Part shown: in pieces, positions 1 to 6,164 of the stretch
How positions within the stretch are numbered: position 1 is the stretch's first letter
Layout of the letters: each line of letters starts with the position of its first letter
Assembly (NCBI GenBank): GCA_036568605.1
Contig: DATCSE010000285.1
Location: forward strand, 1-8,395
Direction of reading: 5' to 3'
From: DATCSE01 sp036568605
GTDB taxonomy: Bacteria > Pseudomonadota > Gammaproteobacteria > Burkholderiales > Burkholderiaceae_C
Length of the DNA: 8,395 nucleotides
The notes under the pieces: model-generated
The model's database searches: none
The model's input: only the letters and a program-made list of their open reading frames with translations
What the model was told of the DNA's origin: nothing
Made by a program: the position numbers and the translations under genes

Positions 1-425
1 AGCAGGTCGTGCTGAACCTGCTGAAGAACGCCGCCGAGGCCATCGACAGCGCGAAGCTGCCGCCCGAGCGGCGCAGCATCGAGCTGCGCGTCGTGCCGCG
101 CCACACGCCCGACGAAGGCGGCGTGATCGAGTTCAGCGTCAACGACAAGGGGCCCGGCCTGAAGGAGGACGTCCTCAACCGGCTCTACGAGGCGTTCTTT
201 TCGACGAAAGTGGAAGGAATGGGCATCGGGCTGTCGCTGTGCCGCTCCATCATCGAGTCGCACCGGGGCCGGATCCGTGCGCAGAACCTCTACAATGGCA
301 GCACGGTGGTGGGGTGCAGTTTCTCGTTCACCCTGCCGGTCGAGACAACGCAACGGGTCGATTCGGCCAGCGCGCTCAGCACGCTGGAGGCGGACTCGGC
401 ATCGGATGCGGACGGCAACGAATAG
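1..425 (+). CDS. Sensor histidine kinase, C-terminal ATP-binding part (5' end outside window)
   Basis: This is the end of a two-component sensor kinase. It would use ATP to phosphorylate its own histidine and pass the phosphate to the regulator encoded next. The frame is open from the left edge (first full codon at base 3), so the GTG at base 9 is internal and not a start. Counting from base 3, the HATPase_c landmarks appear in order: N-box NLLKNAAEAI with Asn9, G1 box DKGPG at 48-52, F-box FFSTK at 65-69, and G2 box GMGIGL at 72-77. The stretch from the F-box to LCRSIIESHRG closely resembles FixL-type kinases. A roughly 35-residue Ser/Ala/Asp-rich tail follows the fold. The phosphorylated histidine and the sensor domains lie upstream and cannot be seen, so the signal is unknown. 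The stop is 30 bases before the response regulator, consistent with one operon. Kinase identity is firm; pairing with the next gene is inferred from adjacency. Confidence 0.95.
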   Translation, partial: QVVLNLLKNAAEAIDSAKLPPERRSIELRVVPRHTPDEGGVIEFSVNDKGPGLKEDVLNRLYEAFFSTKVEGMGIGLSLCRSIIESHRGRIRAQNLYNGSTVVGCSFSFTLPVETTQRVDSASALSTLEADSASDADGNE

Positions 426-455
426 CTGAAGTGCGAAGCACGGAGTTTTGCGTCA

Positions 456-1079
456 ATGAGCCTGATCCCCAAGAAAGGTACCGTCTACGTCGTCGACGAT
501 GACGAGGCGGTCCGCGATTCGCTGCAGTGGTTGCTCGAGGGCAAGGACTACCGCGTCAAGTGCTTCGATTCCGCCGAATCCTTCCTGTCGCGCTTCGATC
601 CGCGCGAGGTGGCCTGCGTCATCGCCGACATCCGCATGGACGGCATGAGCGGCCTGGAGCTGCAGGATCGCCTGCTCGAGCGCAAGAGCCCGCTGCCCAT
701 CGTCTTCGTGACGGGCCACGGCGACGTGCCGATGGCGGTGTCCACGATGAAGAAGGGCGCGATGGACTTCATCGAGAAGCCGTTCAAGGAGGACGATCTC
801 GTCTCGCTTGTGGAGCGCATGCTCGACCAGGCCCGCTCCGCGTTCTCGCAGCACCAGGAACAGGCCAGCCGCGACGCGCTGCTGTCGCGCCTGACCACGC
901 GCGAGGCCCAGGTGCTGGAGCGCATCGTCGCCGGCCGCCTCAACAAGCAGATCGCCGACGACCTGGGCATCAGCATCAAGACGGTCGAGGCGCACCGCGC
1001 CAACATCATGGAAAAGCTCAACGCCAACACGGTCGCCGATCTGCTGAAGATCGCGCTCGGGGCCCAGGCCAAGGCTTGA
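456..1079 (+). CDS. FixJ/NarL-type response regulator (receiver + LuxR-type HTH)
   Basis: This is a DNA-binding transcription regulator switched on by phosphorylation, presumably by the kinase just upstream. Its 207 residues are normal for FixJ-like regulators. The receiver domain (about 8-125) has the acidic cluster DDD at 14-16, phospho-acceptor Asp58 in VIADIRMDGMSG, Thr86 in FVTGHGD, and Lys108 in the KPF motif. A short linker leads to a LuxR/GerE helix-turn-helix (about 142-203) with LTTREAQVLERIVAG followed by NKQIADDLGISIKTVEAHR, a textbook match. All catalytic and switch residues are intact. The ATG at 456 is preceded by GGAG at 442-445, a slightly long spacing of 10 bases. A terminator hairpin follows 15 bases after the stop, so this gene ends the kinase-regulator unit. 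The target genes cannot be read from the sequence. From memory of Burkholderiales gene order, such pairs lie near folD and pyruvate dehydrogenase genes; this is context only, not proof of function. Confidence 0.95.
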   Translation: MSLIPKKGTVYVVDDDEAVRDSLQWLLEGKDYRVKCFDSAESFLSRFDPREVACVIADIRMDGMSGLELQDRLLERKSPLPIVFVTGHGDVPMAVSTMKKGAMDFIEKPFKEDDLVSLVERMLDQARSAFSQHQEQASRDALLSRLTTREAQVLERIVAGRLNKQIADDLGISIKTVEAHRANIMEKLNANTVADLLKIALGAQAKA

Positions 1080-1094
1080 GCGACCCCGCACCGG

Positions 1095-1126
1095 AAGGGC
1101 CGCCCGCAGCGGCCCTTTCGCTTTTT
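1095..1126 (+). terminator. Rho-independent terminator after the response regulator
   Basis: A perfect 9-bp stem, AAGGGCCGC at 1095-1103 and GCGGCCCTT at 1109-1117, encloses a 5-base loop. It is followed by TCGC and then five T (1122-1126). The T run is interrupted, so efficiency may be partial. It lies 15 bases after the regulator stop and 18 bases before the folD start, and so separates the two transcription units at least in part. Confidence 0.82.
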
Positions 1127-1144
1127 GGCACAGGACGAACACGC

Positions 1145-2005
1145 ATGACCACCGCCCAGCTGATCGACGGCACCGCCCTTTCGAAGAAGATCCGCGCCGA
1201 AGTCGCGCAGCGCGCCGCGGCCTTGACCGCGCGCGGCGCCAAGCCCGGTCTCGCGGTCGTGCTGGTCGGCGACGATCCGGCCTCGCAGGTCTACGTGCGC
1301 AACAAGATCAAGGCCTGCGAGGAGGCCGGACTGCACTCGATCTTGGAGAAGTACGACGCCAGCCTCACCGAGGCCGAGCTGCTGGCGCGCATCGCGGCGC
1401 TGAACGCCGATCCGGCCGTGCACGGCATCCTGGTGCAGATGCCGCTGCCCAAGCAGATCAACCCGCACAAGGTGATCGAGGCGATCGCCACGAGCAAGGA
1501 TGTCGACGGCTACTCGGTGCTCAGCGCCGGCGAGCTGATGGCCGGCCTCCCCGGTTTCCGCCCGTGCACGCCGTACGGCTGCATGAAGCTGATCGAGAGC
1601 ACCGGCACCGAGATCCGCGGCAAGCATGCGGTCGTGATCGGACGCAGCAACACAGTCGGCAAGCCGATGGCGCTGCTGCTCTTGCAAGCGAACGCCACCG
1701 TCACCATCTGCCACAGCGCTACGAAGAATCTTGCTGGGTACACGCGCGACGCCGACGTCGTCGTCGCCGCCGTCGGAAGACGCGACACGTTGACGGCCGA
1801 CATGGTGAAGCCCGGCGCGATCGTGATCGACGTCGGCATGAACCGCAACGATGCCGGCAAGCTGTGCGGCGATGTCGATTTCGCCGGCGTGTCGCAGGTG
1901 GCCGGCTGGATCACGCCAGTGCCGGGCGGCGTCGGCCCGATGACGATCACGATGTTGCTCGTCAACACGGTTGAAGCGGCGGAGCGCTCGCTGGGCTCGC
2001 GATGA
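1145..2005 (+). CDS. folD: Bifunctional methylenetetrahydrofolate dehydrogenase / methenyltetrahydrofolate cyclohydrolase
   Basis: FolD interconverts 5,10-methylene-, 5,10-methenyl- and 10-formyl-tetrahydrofolate using NADP, supplying one-carbon units for purine and formyl-methionine synthesis in the cytosol. The 286 residues match the family's usual length of about 285. Visible signatures are YVRNK at 50-54 (Tyr50 and catalytic Lys54, same numbers as in E. coli), VQMPLP at 97-102 with Gln98, DVDGY at 119-123 with Asp121, the Rossmann nucleotide-binding motif GRSNTVGKP at 166-174, and PGGVGPMT at 260-267. All expected catalytic residues are present. The ATG at 1145 has AGGA at 1132-1135 upstream. 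The frame is open further upstream to base 527, but that part overlaps the regulator in another frame and is not protein-like, so this start is preferred. prlC follows after 33 bases. No clear promoter is visible between the terminator and the start. Confidence 0.98.
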   Translation: MTTAQLIDGTALSKKIRAEVAQRAAALTARGAKPGLAVVLVGDDPASQVYVRNKIKACEEAGLHSILEKYDASLTEAELLARIAALNADPAVHGILVQMPLPKQINPHKVIEAIATSKDVDGYSVLSAGELMAGLPGFRPCTPYGCMKLIESTGTEIRGKHAVVIGRSNTVGKPMALLLLQANATVTICHSATKNLAGYTRDADVVVAAVGRRDTLTADMVKPGAIVIDVGMNRNDAGKLCGDVDFAGVSQVAGWITPVPGGVGPMTITMLLVNTVEAAERSLGSR

Positions 2006-2038
2006 CGATGGGTTGACGAACAGACCTGAGGACGATGA

Positions 2039-4132
2039 ATGACGGCGGCTGCTGAACGACCAGAACTTTCCCCATCGAACCCGCTGCTCGAAGCGGGCGC
2101 CCTGCCTCGCTATGCCGACATCCGCCCCGAGCACATCGCCCCCGCGATCGACTCGCTGATCGCGCAGGCCGACGCCGCGCTCGAACGCGCCGTCGATCCG
2201 CAGACGCCGGCCGACTACGACACGTTGTCCGCCACGCTCGATGTCGCCACCGAGCGCCTGGGCCGCGCCTGGGGCACGGTGAACCACCTGAACGCGGTCG
2301 CCGACACGCCGGCGCTGCGCGCCGCCTACACGGCCGCGCTGCCCAAGGTCATCGCCTTCCACACCCGGCGCGGTGCCGACGAGCGGCTGTACGCGAAGTA
2401 CAAGGCCGTCGCCGCGAACCCGGCGTCGTCCACCTTGAGCGCGCCGCGGCGCAAGGCGCTGGACAACGAGCTGCGCGACTTCCGTCTCTCGGGTGCCGAG
2501 CTGCACGGTGCCGCGAAGCAGCGCCATGCGCAGATCCAGGACCGGCTCGCCGAGCTCGGCCGCATGTTCTCCGAGCACGTGCTGGACGCGACCGATGCCT
2601 ATGCGTACTACGCGGGCGACGCCGAGATCACCGGCGTGCCCGGCGACGTGCTGCAAGCCGCCCGCGAGGCCGCCCGCGCCGAAGGCCGCGACGGCTACAA
2701 GCTGACCTTGCAGATGCCGTGTTACCAGCCGGTGCTGCAGCACGCGCACGATCGCGCGCTGCGCGAGCGCCTGTACACCGCGTACGTGACGCGGGCGAGC
2801 GAGTTCGGCCCGGCCGCGCTCGACAACAGCGCGGTCATCCGCGAGCTGCTCGAGCTGCGCCGCGAGGAAGCGGCGCTGCTCGGCTATGCAAGCCCGGCCG
2901 AGCTGTCGCTGGTGACCAAGATGGCCGAGTCGCCGGCGCAGGTGATCGCGTTCCTGCGCGACCTCGCGACGCGCGCCGGGCCCGGCGCCGAGCGCGACCT
3001 GGCCGAGCTGCGCGAGTTCGCGCGCACCGAGCTCAACCTGCCCGACCTGCAGGCCTGGGACGCCGCGTACGCGAGCGAACGCCTGAAGGAAAAGCGTTAC
3101 GCGTTCAGCGACCAGGAGGTCAAGCAGTACTTCACCGCCGACAAGGTGCTGGCCGGCCTGTTCCACATCATCGAGACGGTGTTCGAGGTGCGCATCCATC
3201 GCGACAGCGCGCCGGCCTGGCATCCCAGCGTCGCGTTCTACCGGATCGAGCGCCCCGCGGCCGAGGCGCACGACGGCGCGCCCACGGTGCTCGGCCACTT
3301 CTACCTGGACCTGCATGCGCGCGCCGGCAAGCAGAGCGGCGCATGGATGGACAGCGTGCGCAACCGCTGGCGGCGCCCCGAGGGCGCACTGCAGACGCCG
3401 GTGGCCAACATCATCTGCAACTTCGCGGCGCCGGCCGTCGTCGACGGCCGCGAGCGACCGGCCCTGCTGACGCACGACGACGTGGTCACGCTGTTCCACG
3501 AGTTCGGCCACGGGCTGCAGCACATGCTGACGCGCATCGACGACCTCGGCGTCTCCGGAATCTCCGGCGTCGAATGGGATGCGGTCGAGCTGCCCAGCCA
3601 GTTCATGGAGAACTTCTGCTGGGAGTGGGATGTCCTGAAGCGCCTGACCGCGCACGTGGACACCGGCGAGCCGCTGCCGCGCATGCTGTTCGACCGCATG
3701 CTCGCGGCGAAGAACTTCCACAGCGGGTTGCAGATGCTGCGCCAGGTCGAATTCGCGCTGACCGACATGCTGCTGCACACCGAGGCCGACGCGCCGCAGC
3801 GCGTGGCGCAGATCGTCGAGACCGTGCGCGACGAAGTCGCGCTGCTGAAGCCGCCGCCGTTCAACCGTGCGCTGCACACGTTCTCGCACATCTTCGACGG
3901 CGGCTATGCGGCCGGCTACTACAGCTACAAGTGGGCCGAGGTGCTGTCGGCCGACGCGTGGAGCGCGTTCGAGGAGGCGCCGGGCGGCGCGTTCGATGTC
4001 GCGACCGGCCGGCGCTACCGCGAGAACGTGCTCGAGACCGGTGGCAGCCGCGCGACGTTGGAAGGTTTCAAGGCGTTTCGAGGACGCGAGCCGCGCATCG
4101 ACGCGCTGTTGCGCCATCAAGGGCTGAGCTGA
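2039..4132 (+). CDS. prlC: Oligopeptidase A, M3-family zinc metallopeptidase
   Basis: This cytosolic zinc peptidase (also called opdA) cleaves short peptides, including released signal peptides and degradation products of ATP-dependent proteases. Its 697 residues compare with 680 in E. coli OpdA; the extra residues are mostly at the N-terminus. The active site HEFGH is at 487-491: His487 and His491 bind zinc and Glu488 is the catalytic base. The third ligand is Glu517 in the sequence WDAVELPSQFMEN, which is nearly identical to the E. coli enzyme. The late motif HIFDGGYAAGYYSY at 617-630 carries the family's substrate-binding tyrosines. There is no signal peptide, as expected. TGAGGA at 2027-2032, six bases before the ATG at 2039, sets the start; another ATG at 2035 is out of frame and hits a stop within seven codons. 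Close spacing to folD suggests co-transcription. Nothing looks truncated or frameshifted. No convincing terminator follows the gene. Confidence 0.97.
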   Translation: MTAAAERPELSPSNPLLEAGALPRYADIRPEHIAPAIDSLIAQADAALERAVDPQTPADYDTLSATLDVATERLGRAWGTVNHLNAVADTPALRAAYTAALPKVIAFHTRRGADERLYAKYKAVAANPASSTLSAPRRKALDNELRDFRLSGAELHGAAKQRHAQIQDRLAELGRMFSEHVLDATDAYAYYAGDAEITGVPGDVLQAAREAARAEGRDGYKLTLQMPCYQPVLQHAHDRALRERLYTAYVTRASEFGPAALDNSAVIRELLELRREEAALLGYASPAELSLVTKMAESPAQVIAFLRDLATRAGPGAERDLAELREFARTELNLPDLQAWDAAYASERLKEKRYAFSDQEVKQYFTADKVLAGLFHIIETVFEVRIHRDSAPAWHPSVAFYRIERPAAEAHDGAPTVLGHFYLDLHARAGKQSGAWMDSVRNRWRRPEGALQTPVANIICNFAAPAVVDGRERPALLTHDDVVTLFHEFGHGLQHMLTRIDDLGVSGISGVEWDAVELPSQFMENFCWEWDVLKRLTAHVDTGEPLPRMLFDRMLAAKNFHSGLQMLRQVEFALTDMLLHTEADAPQRVAQIVETVRDEVALLKPPPFNRALHTFSHIFDGGYAAGYYSYKWAEVLSADAWSAFEEAPGGAFDVATGRRYRENVLETGGSRATLEGFKAFRGREPRIDALLRHQGLS

Positions 4133-4174
4133 ACGTCGCGTGCGGAAATCACGCTCCGGCGCGGGCACGCGAGG

Positions 4175-4203
4175 TTGAACGCCACAGTGGCGTGGGGTAG
4201 ATT
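4175..4203 (+). promoter_or_regulatory. Sigma70-like promoter candidate for the DUF4124-glutaredoxin gene
   Basis: TTGAAC at 4175-4180 (-35, four of six to consensus) and TAGATT at 4198-4203 (-10, four of six) are separated by exactly 17 bases. They sit in a 105-base gap where A/T-containing hexamers are scarce. A transcript would begin near 4210, leaving a leader of roughly 28 bases before the ATG at 4238. Prediction by eye only. Confidence 0.5.
4179..4193. repeat. Perfect 15-base palindrome inside the promoter spacer; operator candidate
   Basis: ACGCCAC and GTGGCGT form 7-base inverted arms around a single central A. The palindrome overlaps the last two bases of the predicted -35 hexamer and occupies most of the spacer to the -10, a position where a bound dimeric repressor would block RNA polymerase. 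I do not recognise it as the site of a known regulator. It is short for a terminator and has no T run. Confidence 0.45.
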
Positions 4204-4237
4204 TCCATCTCTCCCGACGATGTCAACGAAAGACTCG

Positions 4238-4882
4238 ATGAACCCTGCCCGCCCCACCCGACCGACCGTATTGCTGCCCGTGCTGCTGGCGGTCGCTGCA
4301 GTGTTCGCGACCACGCCGCTCTATGCGCAGTACAAGGTCGTAGGCCCGGACGGCAAGGTCACCTACACCGACCGTCCGCCGGCACCGGCCAGCGGCAAGG
4401 TCAGCGAGCTCGGTGCACGCGGCGCAGCCGCCGCCGAGTCGATGGTGTTGCCGCTCGAATTGCGCCAGCCGGCCGCACGCTACCCGGTCACGCTGTACGC
4501 CAGCACCGGCGCTTGCGACCCGTGCGAATCGGCGCGTCAGCTGCTGCGCCGGCGCGGCATCCCGTACAGCGAGAAGTCGGTGCAGAGCGTCGAGGATGCC
4601 GACGCGCTCGAGCGCCTGTCCGGCGGCCGCGATTCGCCGACGCTGAGCATAGGCTCGCAGACGCTGCGCGGCCTCGCGCCCGAGGTCTGGAACTCGTACC
4701 TGGACGCGGCCGGCTACCCGCGCGAATCCCGCCTGCCGCCGAACTACCAGTACCAGCCGGCGACGCCGCTGGTCGCACGCGCCACGCCGCGCCCGGCCGA
4801 AGCGCCGGCCGCCGCCGAGGAAGCGCCTCGCCAGGCCGGCGCGCCCGCACAGCCGGCGAACAACGGCGGCATCAAGTTCTGA
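4238..4882 (+). CDS. Exported DUF4124 protein with C-terminal glutaredoxin-like domain
   Basis: From the ATG at 4238 this is a 214-residue protein. A signal peptide (about 1-30) has Arg5/Arg8, a Leu/Val/Ala core and a likely cleavage after PLYA, so the product is probably periplasmic. Mature residues 31-55 match the short DUF4124 pattern (YKVVGPDGKVTYTDRPP). Residues about 82-160 look like a glutaredoxin/thioredoxin fold: beta strand PVTLYAS, redox motif CDPC (Cys93, Cys96), a helix with QLLRRRGIPY, a cis-proline candidate in SPT (Pro134), and IGSQTLRGL, like the glutaredoxin C-terminal signature. The last 45 or so residues are Pro/Ala-rich and probably disordered. Longer starts (TTG 4175, ATG 4220) stay in frame, but the first lies in the predicted promoter and the second has no ribosome site; GAAAG at 4228-4232 weakly supports 4238. 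A role in periplasmic thiol-disulfide exchange is inferred, and the partner is unknown. The 3' end overlaps the convergent transporter gene by 11 bases. Confidence 0.88.
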   Translation: MNPARPTRPTVLLPVLLAVAAVFATTPLYAQYKVVGPDGKVTYTDRPPAPASGKVSELGARGAAAAESMVLPLELRQPAARYPVTLYASTGACDPCESARQLLRRRGIPYSEKSVQSVEDADALERLSGGRDSPTLSIGSQTLRGLAPEVWNSYLDAAGYPRESRLPPNYQYQPATPLVARATPRPAEAPAAAEEAPRQAGAPAQPANNGGIKF

Positions 4883-6164
4883 TCGTCGAGTCCGCCCGCG
4901 CCGCGGGCCCGTGGCCGGCGGCCGCCTCCGCCCGGATCCGCCGCGCGGGGTAGCTGCCGGCCGCGACGGCCGAGCCCATCACCCAGAACAGCGTCCCCGC
5001 GCCGATGGCCGAACCGGCCAGGCCGAACATCAGCGGCATCGCAGCCGACGAGAAGCTCAGCGTCATCGAGCGCAGCGCGATCGCCTCGCCGTGGCGATCG
5101 TGCGGCGTCAGGTGGTGCAGCGCCGAGAGGATCATCGGCTGCACCGAGCCCAGCGCGAAGCCCAGCACCACCGCGCAGGCGCCCATGGTCCAGGCCGAAC
5201 GCACCAGCGGGTAGACGCCGAAGACCGCGCCGGTCACCAGCATCGCGGCCGCGAGCACGGTCGCCTCGCGCGCCCGGTGCGCCAGCAGCGGGATCACCAG
5301 CCGGATCAGCGAGACCGAGATCGCGAACACGCCCAGCACCATCCCGATCGCCGAGGCGCTGAAGCCGCGTTCGTGGCCGAGGATGGGCACGACGAAGCTG
5401 TGCACGTCCCAGCTCGCCGAGACCAGCCAGTTGACCAGCAGCAGCCGGCGCATGCCGGGCACGTGCAGCAGCTCCCACGAGCTGCGTTCGCGCTGCACAG
5501 GGGACTGCGGCGGCGGCACTTCGATCGGCACGTGCCGCGCGCACCACAGCGTGGCCAGCGGCAACAGCATCAGCGCGGCGAAGGCGAGGCGAAAGCCGCC
5601 GGCATCGATCAGCGTGCCGGCCAGCACCGGCCCGAGCGCGTTCGACAGCGCCGGCGCGACGCCCAGCCAGCTGAACACGCGCTTGCGCTCGGTCGCATCG
5701 CGCGCACTGCGCCCGGCGGTGCGCTGGATCGCGATCAGACCGTAGTTAGCGCCGCCGCCGGTCAGCATCGCCGCGACGCACAGCACGGCGAAGTCGCCCT
5801 GGGTGGTCCAGCGCGGCATCCAGGTCGACAACACCGCGAGCACCCCGCCGGCGAGCGTGAGCCCGACCGCGACCCGCACCGGGCGGTGGTAGCCGTGGCG
5901 ATCGGCGAGCCGGCCGGCGTGCAGCGCGAGCACCACCGGCGCCGCCGCGAACAGCCCCATCAGCACGCCCACCGCCCACTCGGCGTGGTGCTGGCGCAGG
6001 GCCTGCAGCGGCGCTGCCATGCGCACGCCGGCCATGCAGGAATGCAGGCAGACCTGTCCGGCAATGAGCGCAATCAGCGTCGTGACGAACTGCGAGCGGG
6101 TGGGCGCCGCGGCCGCGCCGGGCATGACATTCGAATCGGGGTGGTCTTCAGGGGCGTCAGGCAT
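4872..6164 (-). CDS. Major facilitator superfamily transporter, possible efflux pump
   Basis: This is a 430-residue inner-membrane protein with about twelve hydrophobic segments, typical of a 12-helix MFS carrier. The loop between helices 2 and 3 carries a good motif A (GRLADRHGYHRP, 84-95). The fifth helix has GVAPALSNALGPVLAGTL (168-185), which resembles motif C of proton-coupled drug exporters. Efflux is therefore a reasonable guess, but the substrate is unknown. A hydrophilic N-terminus (about 1-24) precedes the first helix. The ATG at 6164 overlaps the rmuC stop by 8 bases (ATGCCTGA), so translation is probably coupled to rmuC. The frame remains open to 6239 inside rmuC, and an alternative ATG exists at 6125; neither has a better ribosome site. 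The distal stop lies within the end of the convergent DUF4124-glutaredoxin gene, leaving no intergenic space for a terminator. Confidence 0.9.
   Translation of the reverse strand: MPDAPEDHPDSNVMPGAAAAPTRSQFVTTLIALIAGQVCLHSCMAGVRMAAPLQALRQHHAEWAVGVLMGLFAAAPVVLALHAGRLADRHGYHRPVRVAVGLTLAGGVLAVLSTWMPRWTTQGDFAVLCVAAMLTGGGANYGLIAIQRTAGRSARDATERKRVFSWLGVAPALSNALGPVLAGTLIDAGGFRLAFAALMLLPLATLWCARHVPIEVPPPQSPVQRERSSWELLHVPGMRRLLLVNWLVSASWDVHSFVVPILGHERGFSASAIGMVLGVFAISVSLIRLVIPLLAHRAREATVLAAAMLVTGAVFGVYPLVRSAWTMGACAVVLGFALGSVQPMILSALHHLTPHDRHGEAIALRSMTLSFSSAAMPLMFGLAGSAIGAGTLFWVMGSAVAAGSYPARRIRAEAAAGHGPAARADSTIRT

Noticed and set aside
434..452. Possible sigma54 promoter before the response regulator (AGCACGGAGTTTTGC)
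   Set aside because: The -24 GG is missing and the distance to the GC of the -12 element is one base too long.
1125..1130. TTGGCA as a -35 element or sigma54 -24 box for folD
   Set aside because: No -10-like hexamer lies 16-18 bases downstream, and the required GC of a -12 box is absent; a start there would also fall inside folD.
527..1144. In-frame upstream extension of folD
   Set aside because: It overlaps the response regulator in another frame, reads as Arg/Ala-rich noise, and crosses the terminator. FolD length and ribosome site support 1145.
4138..4154. Hairpin after prlC (GCGTG / CACGC)
   Set aside because: The 5-bp stem with a 7-base loop has no following T run, too weak to call a terminator.
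548..4168. A 1206-codon open frame on the minus strand across the regulator, folD and prlC
   Set aside because: Its codons are in register with folD and prlC, so its openness only means those genes avoid TTA, CTA and TCA codons, as expected at this base composition. The translation is Arg/Ala/His/Gln/Val-rich with no recognisable domain, while the plus strand encodes clear, complete enzymes.
2719..4200. A long plus-strand open frame in another frame within prlC
   Set aside because: It is an Arg/Ala-rich shadow frame typical of GC-rich coding DNA; prlC is unambiguous in its own frame.
4890..4906. GC-rich inverted repeat near the convergent gene ends
   Set aside because: It is a 6-bp stem with a 3-base loop and no T tract, inside the transporter coding region; expected by chance at this composition.
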